In this document: positions 10,201 to 17,408 of the stretch, one piece after another | Layout: each line of letters opens with the position of its first letter | How positions within the stretch are numbered: position 1 is the stretch's first letter | Origin: Paraglomus occultum | Taxonomy: Eukaryota; Glomeromycota; Glomeromycetes; Paraglomerales; Paraglomeraceae | Length of the DNA: 17,456 nucleotides | Direction of reading: 5' to 3' | Assembly: GCA_910592205.1 (NCBI GenBank) | Contig: CAJVPJ010000754.1 | Location: 1 to 17,456 of the forward strand | The notes under the pieces: generated by a model | Seen by the model: only the letters and a program-made list of their open reading frames with translations | The model's database searches: none | What the model was told of the DNA's origin: nothing | Position numbers and translations under genes: made by a program

Positions 10201-12171
10201 TATGGACCGTATTTGACGTATATCATGTTTCAATGTGCTAATGTCCACATCAAATAGGCAAGTCCGATCCCTATGTCCAAGCCCTTCTTGGCTCTAAATA
10301 TCGTGATCGAACGGCGGTCATCGATAACAATTTGAATCCTGTCTGGACAGAAGAGTATCTTTATGTTCCGGTTCATTCACTTAGAGAAACTGTTCTTCTT
10401 GAAGTAGTTGATCATGAATTGAGGAAAAAAGGCGAGCTGTTGGGACGATGTGAAGTGCCTGTTGACAAACTTGCTGCAGCGAACGAAGACGGGACTTACA
10501 AGTCCAATGGGACTTTGGACGAGTGAGTTTACAATGCAATTTCTCTGCGCATTCTGCGTTAGAACATTCGAATAGATGGAAGTTTACATCAATTTTATTA
10601 TAGAACGGCGAAATTGTTCATCAATAAGGAACAACGAGGCCACTTGTCATACGAAGCTACATTCTATCCTAGGGAGGCCGATGAAGTACAGAGCCGTAAG
10701 TTAAATGAGGGTTAACTTTGTTCTTTTCAACATGCTAAAGTATGCTTCCTCATGAATAGAATCGGGAACTTTGGTGCTCTATTTGAATGAAGCGAAGTTC
10801 GATAAACCTAACTTGTATGTCAGGTGCTTAAAAGACAATGACGCTTATCCATTCTATCAGACAAATGCTGCCGTATACCCTAATCCGATGTGGGAAGAAG
10901 GTAAGATAGTAAAAGCACACAATTTATTCGTATCATAATATTCTTTCTTGCAACCCACTCTTGCAACTCGCTTCTTTATAACTGATCTTGTAATTGCCCA
11001 TTTGCACGCCATCAGCGACTGATTTCTTTGTCAAGGAACTCGACTTTTCCCGACTTTCCCTGGAACTCTGTCAAACCGGCTCGTCAACTCCTGTCGGCGT
11101 TCTTGATCTTCAGGTTAAGACGCTAATAGAGAAAATGCGGAACGAATTGTCAAAAGATGAAGAGGGTATTTGGCTTACAATACCCGGCATCGCTGGTGCC
11201 AAAATTAACATTTATGCAAAATATATCCCGACTATAGTGCCAATCGAGGCATCGGAAAGCGTCAACAGTAAGTAGTGGTAAAATTGATGTGGAAATATGA
11301 CCTTCAAACGGGATAACGTGTACAAGAATTAGAAATAGATGAGTAGGGAGTAGAACTAATAATGTAAGAAACGTGAAACGGCCGCTCATTCAACGTTTTT
11401 TTAATCGGTAGATCAAGGAAACTTACAAGTAACTGTCATCGAAGCAAAGAACTTGCCTGCGGCAGACCGATCCGGTAAGTAGGAGAATATGACTGCTTTA
11501 AAGTCCTAAATTTATTTATGCATTTATTTATTCAACAATTTTGTGAATTTAGGAACAAGTGATCCTTACGTAATATTCGTACTCAACGGCCAACAAGTGC
11601 ACAAGACCAAAACTGTAAAGAAGAATTTAAACCCGGTTTTCAACGAAAGTTTCCAAGTTCAAGTGGTAGGCTTATATATTTATAAAAGATTAACTCTCCA
11701 TCAATAACGGGACACCATTTTGAATTGAACTAATTCTGTTTTAAATAGAAATCTCGTACGTCGGCCGAATTTTACTTTGAGGTGTTTGACTGGAACGCAG
11801 TCAGTAACGCCACGAAACTAGGCATTGCAGAAATCGATCTACGCGATTTGAATCCATTTGAAGGCGTTGAACGCGAAATACCTCTTGCTGAAAACCAAGG
11901 ATCGGTTTTCGTGCGCTTGCTTTTCCGCCCCGAATTTATAATGAAGAAACGGGCAACTACAGGCACGTTTGCAGTGGCCGGTAATGCTGCCGCGAATGTT
12001 GCTTCTGCTGCCGGCCATGGCATTGTTGGAGCAGGAAGTACGATTGTCGGCGGTGGAGCTAAGGTGGTTGGTACTGGAGCCAAGATGGTTGGCGGTGGTG
12101 CGAGAGCGGTCGGTTCAGGGTTTGGTCTGTTGGGCAACAAGAAGGGCAGTATGTCAGAGGAAACTTCTTAA
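7255..12171 (+). CDS. Tricalbin / extended synaptotagmin, ER-plasma membrane tether, 15 exons
   Basis: Exons: 7255-7777, 7950-8560, 8694-8811, 8939-9245, 9349-9455, 9529-9686, 9781-10027, 10099-10167, 10258-10522, 10604-10695, 10760-10900, 11016-11267, 11412-11474, 11553-11665, 11749-12171. All introns are GT-AG and all phases agree, giving 1162 residues, close to yeast tricalbins. Residues 1-135 are polar and Ala/Pro-rich. About 140-178 is a hydrophobic hairpin for the ER membrane. About 205-417 is the SMP lipid-transfer domain (EPIEWLNEFIRRFW, GGETFGFDIKLIPGL). Five C2 domains follow at about 418-545, 556-690, 691-830, 833-960 and 964-1080. The first, third and fifth keep the loop G-x-SDPYV. 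The second has YNPYA and the fourth has lost it, so calcium binding is expected only in three. The tail is Gly/Ala/Val-rich. The ATG at 7255 is the first in frame. Role by family: lipid transfer at ER-plasma membrane contacts. Confidence 0.93.
8861..8901. repeat. Pyrimidine tract with 15-base C run in intron 3
   Basis: Intron 3 of the tricalbin gene (8812-8938) contains fifteen C in a row at 8863-8877, followed by more CCCC blocks to 8901. The minus strand therefore carries several G runs able to form a G-quadruplex. It sits about 37 bases before the acceptor at 8938. A run this long is also prone to sequencing length error. Confidence 0.85.
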
Positions 12172-12297
12172 CTTGGAAATCGCAGATTTCTTCTGCCAAC
12201 TAGTGGATGTTCCCAACATTTGATTGATTGCCTATATCTGTCCCAATGTTTTCACAGATTGTGAATTGTATATTAAAATGTTGCAACATAAGGATTT

Positions 12298-12303
12298 AAT
12301 AAA
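12298..12303 (+). terminator. Likely polyadenylation signal of the tricalbin gene
   Basis: AATAAA lies 127 bases after the tricalbin stop codon, followed by T/G-rich sequence. This is the expected arrangement for a 3' end. Confidence 0.45.
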
Positions 12304-12841
12304 TATCTGTTGTCAATTGAAAGAATATTATAATGGGATAACGTCGTCAACTCTACCATAATAGCGCATTTGTAAACGTAACGTAGCTAACTATGCAGAC
12401 AGTTGAACGTAGTAAACACGTATCGAAAGTGATGTTAGTATGTCTGATGCGCTCCTCTTATGTAGAATCTACAAACGAGGGTGAGGAGTTGGATTTCATT
12501 GCATCATGCAATCCGCCTCGGAAAAAAAAATTATTTTTCAGGCTCACACCTGAAATTATGCTAGCTAAGATAGGTACTCATGTGACCAATGGGCAGAACT
12601 ATACTGTCATGAAGAACAATAATGCCAAATCGATGAACAAGTTATCATTAGCACTTTGTAGTGGAAAATTAAATGGCAGGTTACTTTTCCGAGATCCACT
12701 TATCAAGTGTTGCGTGCAAAATAACACATGTTAGATAGGTGAAAAACCTTCATATATAGACGGACTAATTATAATATGCAAGCCATACCAATAAAGATTA
12801 TTAAGTGCTTGTTAGTCTGAAATCAGTCTTTTTGGTTTTGG
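12304..12841. other. Intergenic with one doubtful small ORF
   Basis: A plus-strand frame at 12393-12734 begins with a true ATG and encodes 113 residues. It contains a basic patch (PRKKKLFFRLTPE) coded partly by an A run and several Cys near the end. No family motif is visible and the codon pattern is not persuasive, so I leave it as unsupported. Nothing else stands out. Confidence 0.35.
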
Positions 12842-12976
12842 TTAGGGTGGGGTAGCAGCAATTAGTTCCTTTTTCTTTTTTTCTAACTCTTTTTCGACTG
12901 CTTGATTAACAAATTTACTGATTTGCCGAGGACCAATTAACTTTTTTAAGTCTTGATAATTATAAGAAATAGCAAT
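12842..12976 (-). pseudogene. Ribbon-helix-helix antitoxin-like fragment, bacterial in character
   Basis: A minus-strand frame of 44 codons ends at the stop 12844-12842. It reads YQDLKKLIGPRQISKFVNQA and then VEKELEKKKKELIAATPP. The pattern 'hydrophobic, LIG-x-R-x-IS-x-F-(V/I)-N-x-AV-x-x-EL, then a Lys/Glu helix' is typical of the helix pair of bacterial ribbon-helix-helix antitoxins. The N-terminal strand is missing: a stop lies immediately upstream, and a second, more upstream frame (13307-12960, ending in KEKYNVRNEELTEYAINNLS) may be its continuation after a frame disruption. No toxin partner can be read downstream. I infer a broken bacterial gene piece, possibly from an endobacterium. Family assignment is by pattern only. 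Confidence 0.38.
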
Positions 12977-13307
12977 TTAAATAATCTTTTTCAAGAAATT
13001 TTATATCAATCTCAGAAGATAAATTGTTTATAGCATACTCAGTAAGTTCTTCGTTTCTAACATTATACTTTTCTTTCAAGCCCTGCGGAAGAAAAATCCT
13101 CCCCCACTTTATTTTTTGGAAAAAATGGCAGAAGAATTTAAAAAAGTAAATACCAAACTGTATGAAAAAGATCGAGAAATGGCTCCACGTCAAATTCCAT
13201 GATAATAGATAGGGCACTTTTCGATTGAAAAGTTTGTCCTGGATTGGTACCAGCTCCTTGTATGGATTTTTTTTGTTTCCTGGATGGTCTATTTGATGTA
13301 CAAACAA
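12960..13307 (-). pseudogene. Coding-like scrap upstream of the antitoxin-like fragment
   Basis: A minus-strand frame of 115 codons. Its last 45 residues (FLPQGLKEKYNVRNEELTEY and onward) look protein-like, with regular charged and hydrophobic spacing. The middle is Phe-rich and looks out of frame. It overlaps the start of the antitoxin-like fragment by 17 bases in another frame, so the two may once have been one reading frame. I do not recognise the product. Confidence 0.25.
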
Positions 13308-13316
13308 CCTCTCCTC

Positions 13317-13451
13317 TCATATCTCAGGGAAGCTTTTCTTTGTATTTGGTGGATTCCTGATCTTGCTAAGGCTGATCAGCTGAGCCTTGGTCGATACAAA
13401 GTCAGGAATTTTTCCAGTTTCTAGGATGAATTGACAAAGTCCTGGATATAT
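13317..13451 (-). pseudogene. Unidentified coding scrap, bacterial or retroelement-like
   Basis: A minus-strand frame ends at a stop at 13319-13317 and reads, from about 13440, CQFILETGKIPDFVSTKAQL and then ISLSKIRNPPNTKKSFPEI. The sequence has good protein character but no start in view, and it meets a TGTTACGG motif at 13452 that looks like a retroelement boundary. I do not recognise the family. Together with the two neighbouring minus-strand scraps it suggests an imported segment that has decayed. Confidence 0.25.
13353..13409. repeat. Nested inverted repeat (hairpin)
   Basis: ATTCCTGA (13353-13360) pairs with TCAGGAAT (13402-13409). Inside it AAGGCT (13368-13373) pairs with AGCCTT (13383-13388) around a 9-base loop. 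It lies within the minus-strand coding scrap, so it may be chance or part of the imported segment. Confidence 0.4.
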
Positions 13452-14249
13452 TGTTACGGTCGGCGTCCAAAAAGGGTTGGGAGAGCAATTAATTGCGTAG
13501 GTGTGTTCTGCCGAGAGGGGGGTTTTTCACAATGTCGCCGCCCTTACTACAACGATTGCTCAGTTAAGGCTGAACTAAACTGAAAGTGACAATAAATATT
13601 TATATGCGCGCTTCTCTTTCACTCCTTATACGATGTATTTCTCCTATACTCGTATCTAATTAAGGGTACCCACTATAAATAAACAACAGCAATTTATCTA
13701 CCGCGGAATCGAAGGGGAAATTCTTATACTAATTTTAACTTCGATTTAGTGTTTTGACTAGTCAAGGAATGTCACTTATCTAATTATAACAACAAAGAAT
13801 TTAAATTATCAATCGAGATACTCTTGCTTTACCGCAACTACGGGTCGTTACCGATCTACTGCCGATAGTTAAGTCAAAAGCTTAGTTTTCACGACGATAG
13901 AAATAGAAATAATGAAAGTAAAAAATTTCGTAATAATTAAAGGATAATGATCAGATCGATCGTTTATAATATCCGAATACTTCAGTATCGAATATTATTT
14001 ATTTCATAACATTAACAATTTCAACATTTTCAACATGAGGATTTTTGATGGTCGGGACGGCTCCTTATATCGTGTTACTTTTTCTACGTCATAGAGCGCG
14101 TATTTTCTATCTTTCCCACGCCGCCGCCAAAATCGCGTTACTTGTGTTATTTTCTATTCTTAGCTACATTTTGTGTTCAAAACTGTCACCAAATTTTCGT
14201 TACTCGCGTTTTCTTTGAGTAACATCTAATTAATTGATCGTCAGGGGTG
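13452..14249. other. Non-coding AT-rich region left of the element, possible LTR piece
   Basis: The region begins TGTTACGGTCGGCG, a start typical of some fungal LTRs, and holds a TATA-like ACTATAAATAAA at about 13672. I could not find a matching CA end with a target duplication. Further right are several GTTACT motifs and the hairpin GTTACTC (14199-14205) with GAGTAAC (14217-14223). No coding region is visible. Confidence 0.3.
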
Positions 14250-14296
14250 TTGTTTGATTACTGCGGAGGAAGATTTACCATATGACTTGCTTATCG
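14250..14296 (+). repeat. Left inverted terminal repeat
   Basis: Inverse partner of 17409-17455. The first 27 bases are identical to the reverse complement of 17455-17429, followed by a one-base indel, one mismatch and a small second indel. Confidence 0.8.
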
Positions 14297-14322
14297 GGCT
14301 TCATAATTAAAAGGTCCCCACA

Positions 14323-14451
14323 ATGGATCACTTTACAGACTACAAAGAACTTGGACAAGACTTCCAAAGGAACTTCAACAGCTTCATTCCAAACTATGAT
14401 ATCCTTTTCTTCAAACCCGATCTCAGGATTTTTTGTACTTCTGGTGGGTGA
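14323..14451 (+). CDS. Small ORF or first exon in the left arm of the element
   Basis: ATG at 14323 in good context (ACAATGG) opens 42 codons: MDHFTDYKELGQDFQRNFNS, then FIPNYDILFFKPDLRIFC, then a stop at 14449. The residue pattern is protein-like. A possible 37-base intron (GTGGGT at 14444 to CAG at 14478-14480) would lengthen it to 63 residues ending at 14548. In another frame, protein-like sequence (RKLAKTYREGYFFQLQNYGE) continues to a strong donor, AAT|GTAAGT, at 14567. It could therefore be the 5' exon of a longer spliced gene. The minus-strand frame here is its antisense shadow. I do not recognise the product. Confidence 0.3.
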   Translation: MDHFTDYKELGQDFQRNFNSFIPNYDILFFKPDLRIFCTSGG

Positions 14452-14567
14452 TATTTCTATGGCTATTTTCGTGGGCTCAGATGATAATAAGGAAACTGGC
14501 AAAGACATATCGAGAAGGATATTTTTTTCAACTACAGAATTATGGTGAACCAAATAAAAGACAGAAT

Positions 14568-15847
14568 GTAAGTTAAAGAAGAATTTTGTTTAAAAAAAAA
14601 AAGACGTAATTTACGCACTGATATTAATCAGTCTTTACTAATCAGATCAGTCTTTACGGTGATTATGTAAAAACTCAAAAATACGTCACTCACAGGTAAT
14701 AAATCTAAGCTCAGTATTATATTATTATTATGTGCATTGATTAGATGTCATGCATATTAATAATCAATATAATAAACGTAAATTAGTTATCTTGCAAAAA
14801 ATAAACATGCATTAACACAAACACGCGTCTTATCTAGTCGTCAGCTTGCACCCAACCTACCCAATTCTGTTCTAAATACATAATTATAATACAGTCGACC
14901 TCCCCCTACATATGACAGTCACCTCATATACAGTCACATTGACTTCTAGTCACATTTTGGTTTGGGTCCCAGGTTTTTTCATAGTAATTTTTCTCTTATA
15001 GAGTGATAATCACAGTCACCGATTTTGGATGCCTGTTATTATGACGTTTATACAGATACAATAATAATAATAAACCCCTCTACCCACATTATGATTGGAT
15101 GCTAGATTATATGATGGATAATAACAAGGATAGTGATAGTAATAGTCGGAGGTTTTTGCATAAATTAATCCGCCCCAGAAGAGCTGTGTCCGAAATAAAC
15201 TTAAGGAATGAACCTCCCGACGTGATCATGTGGTTGCATTATAAAACGTTATAGAAACTAATTGCGACAAAAAACGCATCGTACTGTACTAAAGAAACGA
15301 CATGAAAAATTTAAAAAAAAAATTCGCAACGTCTTAAAATTAATGATATAGAGATTATTTTATTACTAAAACCTGCGAAATGAGAGCAAATGTCAAGGTG
15401 ACATCTTTTCGTCGCCGAAGAATACACTATTCGTCAGATAACATATCGTTAGTCAAAATCTATACAACCGAATTGTTCCCAGATCTGTTTGGTGAAAACG
15501 TCCTGTAAAGGCTGTGCATAAATGATTCAAATTTATTAAATGAGCCAGGTAATGATTTGCTAAAGAAGGCACGGACATTGACTATCGCCTTAACATTACT
15601 AGACGCGTTTCACCAATTTGTCACCCGATCCAAAATACTCGGAAAGGAGCTTTGACCAATTAAACAATTCTGTATACCTAGTAAACAGCGAAATCAGCTT
15701 TTACAGTTAATATTAAATTTGAGCCATGTTTGTAACAAAAAAAGGCATAGCGATAGTAATAACAGCATTTATAAACAAAAAAAAGTATCATAGTTGTGTA
15801 ACACAAATGTGCAATGTTCAGAGAAATCCAATTTTTTAATTATACAG
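14568..15847 (+). other. Central non-coding part of the element, possible long intron
   Basis: About 1.3 kb of AT-rich, stop-rich sequence lies between a consensus donor (GTAAGT at 14568) and a pyrimidine- and AT-rich acceptor (TTAATTATACAG ending at 15847) directly before ATG 15848. It could be a long intron, or simply the promoter region of the right-hand ORFs. AATAATAAT microsatellite sequence is at about 15060-15072. A pogo-like end lies at 14892-14970. Confidence 0.25.
14892..14970 (+). mobile_element. Single pogo/Tigger-like terminal sequence
   Basis: CAGTCGACCTCC follows a TA dinucleotide at 14890-14891. Three AGTCAC modules then come at 14917-14922, 14932-14937 and 14948-14953, spaced 15-16 bases, and a GGGTCCC end at about 14964-14970. 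This is the architecture of pogo/Tigger (Tc1-mariner superfamily) inverted repeats: a CAGTCGACC tip, repeated binding modules, then a GGTCCC-like end. No inverted partner is found in the window, so it is a truncated or solo end. A further AGTCAC is at 15013-15018. Confidence 0.4.
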
Positions 15848-15870
15848 ATGTGGGAGAACGTCAGAACTGA

Positions 15871-16767
15871 CCGCAGCCCAGCAACAAGTGGCACAGTTCG
15901 TGTACAACCTTGGAGGGTGGCTTGACGTCACACTACCAATACCCCGACGGCCACGTGTCCAATGGCCATGACTTCGAAACTTCAGCTTTACAGGAGATAC
16001 AGACCAGCCAATACATCGACTATAATGGAGGACAGGGAGAGCACGCCAGAACTGAAGAACAATCCACAGGATCTAATGCCAGTACTAGAGTTGGATTATC
16101 CGGCGGCGCAGTGGAACGAGCCATATTTATCCACGAATCTGACAGCGGATCAGATAGAGGAAGCAGCAATAACAGATTCGGAAGATTCATCAGCCATATT
16201 GGGGACGATCTGGGATCCTATACCATCGAACTTCCTGGACGGAATGGACCAGCCCACTATGACGTTTCTAGATTGGATGGATATGAATCAGACCAGGCAG
16301 GCGACAAAGAAGGTGGAAGACCAGAATGTATGGGAGATTCTGGAATACGACTTTGGAGAAGAGATAGCATCATCAGTCAATCAGAAGGCATACCAGGGAG
16401 TCCAACGCCAGACACCAGAAACAGCGATGACAATAGCGACAACTCCGACGGAATCACTCCATATACCATCTGGATTGGAGAAGATGAACAATCCGACCAT
16501 GATAGCCCTTTCTATGGAGGAAATCGACCAGATAGTGAATACCCTATCTATGAGATCGAATGCAATGGAAGGATCATTAAGTACGTTGTTGAACAAGGAG
16601 AGCCCTGGTTCTGTCTCGGAACAGAAGAAGAAAAAGACTGGAACGAACATCTCTGGCGAACTGGAGAGTTACAAATACCTGGATTTAACAACCCAAACGA
16701 CACCTACAATGATGATGACGATGACGGGTCGGGCCCCCACTTCCAGATGTGTTACCTCATACTCTGA
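15871..16767 (+). CDS. Unidentified acidic Ser/Gly/Asp-rich ORF, first overlapping frame
   Basis: The frame is open from 15871 to the stop at 16765-16767 (about 298 codons), but its first in-frame ATG is only at 16330, so the upper half must be entered from elsewhere. The first two thirds are low-complexity and disordered in character (ESDSGSDRGSSNN, NSDDNSDNSD). The last third looks folded: YPIYEIECNGRIIKYVVEQG, then EPWFCLGTEEEKDWNEHLW, then an acidic run (NDTYNDDDDDG). The codons show a purine-first, A/C-third pattern. At the end, GGGCCCC (16731-16737) could shift reading to the third frame, which continues this composition naturally. I recognise no family. It could be a real gene or the alternative frame of the ORF at 15962-16783. 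Confidence 0.4.
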   Translation, partial: PQPSNKWHSSCTTLEGGLTSHYQYPDGHVSNGHDFETSALQEIQTSQYIDYNGGQGEHARTEEQSTGSNASTRVGLSGGAVERAIFIHESDSGSDRGSSNNRFGRFISHIGDDLGSYTIELPGRNGPAHYDVSRLDGYESDQAGDKEGGRPECMGDSGIRLWRRDSIISQSEGIPGSPTPDTRNSDDNSDNSDGITPYTIWIGEDEQSDHDSPFYGGNRPDSEYPIYEIECNGRIIKYVVEQGEPWFCLGTEEEKDWNEHLWRTGELQIPGFNNPNDTYNDDDDDGSGPHFQMCYLIL

Positions 16768-16783
16768 CTGCAGCAGAAGTTGA
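15962..16783 (+). CDS. Unidentified acidic ORF with proper ATG, second overlapping frame
   Basis: Starts at ATG 15962, or at ATG 16025 in a stronger context (ATAATGG), and runs to a stop at 16781-16783: 273 or 252 residues. It is the only one of the three frames with an ATG near its start. The middle is rich in regular helix-like and acidic segments (TADQIEEAAITDSEDSSAIL, VEDQNVWEILEYDFGEEIA, SMEEIDQIVNTL), resembling an acidic disordered or activation-type protein with short helices. The last 30 residues (TPTMMMTMTGRAP) look unnatural, suggesting that true coding leaves this frame before about 16690. No family recognised. The overlap with the frame at 15871-16767 spans about 840 bases. Confidence 0.42.
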   Translation: MAMTSKLQLYRRYRPANTSTIMEDRESTPELKNNPQDLMPVLELDYPAAQWNEPYLSTNLTADQIEEAAITDSEDSSAILGTIWDPIPSNFLDGMDQPTMTFLDWMDMNQTRQATKKVEDQNVWEILEYDFGEEIASSVNQKAYQGVQRQTPETAMTIATTPTESLHIPSGLEKMNNPTMIALSMEEIDQIVNTLSMRSNAMEGSLSTLLNKESPGSVSEQKKKKTGTNISGELESYKYLDLTTQTTPTMMMTMTGRAPTSRCVTSYSDCSRS

Positions 16784-17405
16784 AGACTGCCCCATCAATC
16801 CACAAAGCCCCACAGCCCATCCAATAGAAAAAGAATGCCCACAGAATGAATCACTAACCAGTCCACGGAAATACCCGGCTGATGAAATACATCTGTTAGA
16901 GGAAGAAAATCCATGGAAAACTATTAGTAATGGAAGAGGTGAAGCGCGAACATCGGAGAAAAGAAAACGGGATGGCAAAGAGGAAAAGTCTGCGAGCGGG
17001 GGATCAATGACCGCCGCAGCGAAAATGAGAGTGTATAGGAAAAAGGAGAGGGAGAGAAAAGGAGAAAAAGGGAAGAAATGGAAAAAGTTGTGGAAAGAGA
17101 CGAGAAAGGAGTTAGATATGGAAATAATGGCGAGAGGAGTGAAGGGAGTTTCTAAGGAGATGTATTATTTAGTGGGAAAGATGTTAGCGAGATATGAAAA
17201 GGGTAAAAAGGATCTAATGCAGCATCAGATCAAAACTGCGAAAAGAATATATTTAATATATGGGGAAGAAGAGGATTTAGAGGACGGGACGAATATCCGA
17301 AAAATCGCTAGAGTAGGAAAATTAGACCTTTCTAAATTAGCCAGAAAAGAATGGGTGAGTAAGATTTTAGGAGGGAGAAGCTGTTACGGCGAGCTGATCG
17401 GCTGA
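16725..17405 (+). CDS. Basic C-terminal ORF in the third frame, ends at the terminal repeat
   Basis: Open from 16725 to the stop at 17403-17405 (226 codons). The first in-frame ATG is at 17007, so the first 94 codons must be joined to an upstream reading frame by splicing, frameshift or indel. Order: a Pro/Glu-rich stretch (VEDCPINPQSPTAHPIE), a Lys/Arg-rich block with nuclear-localisation-like KRKRDGKEEK and KKERERKGEKGKKWKKLWK, then a helical basic domain (KEMYYLVGKMLARYEKGKKD, NIRKIARVGKLDLSKLARKE). The basic composition contrasts with the acidic frames upstream. A fused product would have an acidic N-terminal part and a basic C-terminal part. It may bind nucleic acid, by composition only. 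The stop lies three bases before the right terminal repeat. Confidence 0.5.
   Translation, partial: RVGPPLPDVLPHTLTAAEVEDCPINPQSPTAHPIEKECPQNESLTSPRKYPADEIHLLEEENPWKTISNGRGEARTSEKRKRDGKEEKSASGGSMTAAAKMRVYRKKERERKGEKGKKWKKLWKETRKELDMEIMARGVKGVSKEMYYLVGKMLARYEKGKKDLMQHQIKTAKRIYLIYGEEEDLEDGTNIRKIARVGKLDLSKLARKEWVSKILGGRSCYGELIG
16731..16737 (+). promoter_or_regulatory. Candidate -1 frameshift heptamer
   Basis: GGGCCCC is arranged as G GGC CCC relative to the frame opening at 15871, which fits the X XXY YYZ form for -1 slippage. Slipping here moves reading into the third frame six bases after that frame opens at 16725, and 28 bases before the first frame would stop. C-type heptamers are weak in eukaryotes, so an indel or splicing is a real alternative. 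Confidence 0.25.
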
Positions 17406-17408
17406 CGT

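Noticed and set aside
12393-12734. A 113-residue plus-strand ORF after the tricalbin gene
   Set aside because: It has a true ATG but no recognisable motif, includes an A-run-derived Lys block and is near chance length for this composition.
13452-14224. Solo LTR with TGTTAC and GTAACA ends
   Set aside because: The flanking five bases differ (TATAT before, TCTAA after) and no primer-binding site follows. A shorter version ending at 14035 also lacks a target duplication.
14275-14553. Minus-strand ORF of 92 residues reading into the left terminal repeat, suggesting an ambisense layout
   Set aside because: It starts with TTG and is the exact codon-aligned antisense of the plus-strand ATG ORF at 14323, so it is best explained as a shadow.
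15871-17405. Phosphoprotein gene of a negative-strand RNA virus with editing-like frame switch
   Set aside because: The layout and acidic composition are suggestive, but no conserved domain or Cys-rich partner module is visible, and inverted terminal repeats at DNA level do not fit.
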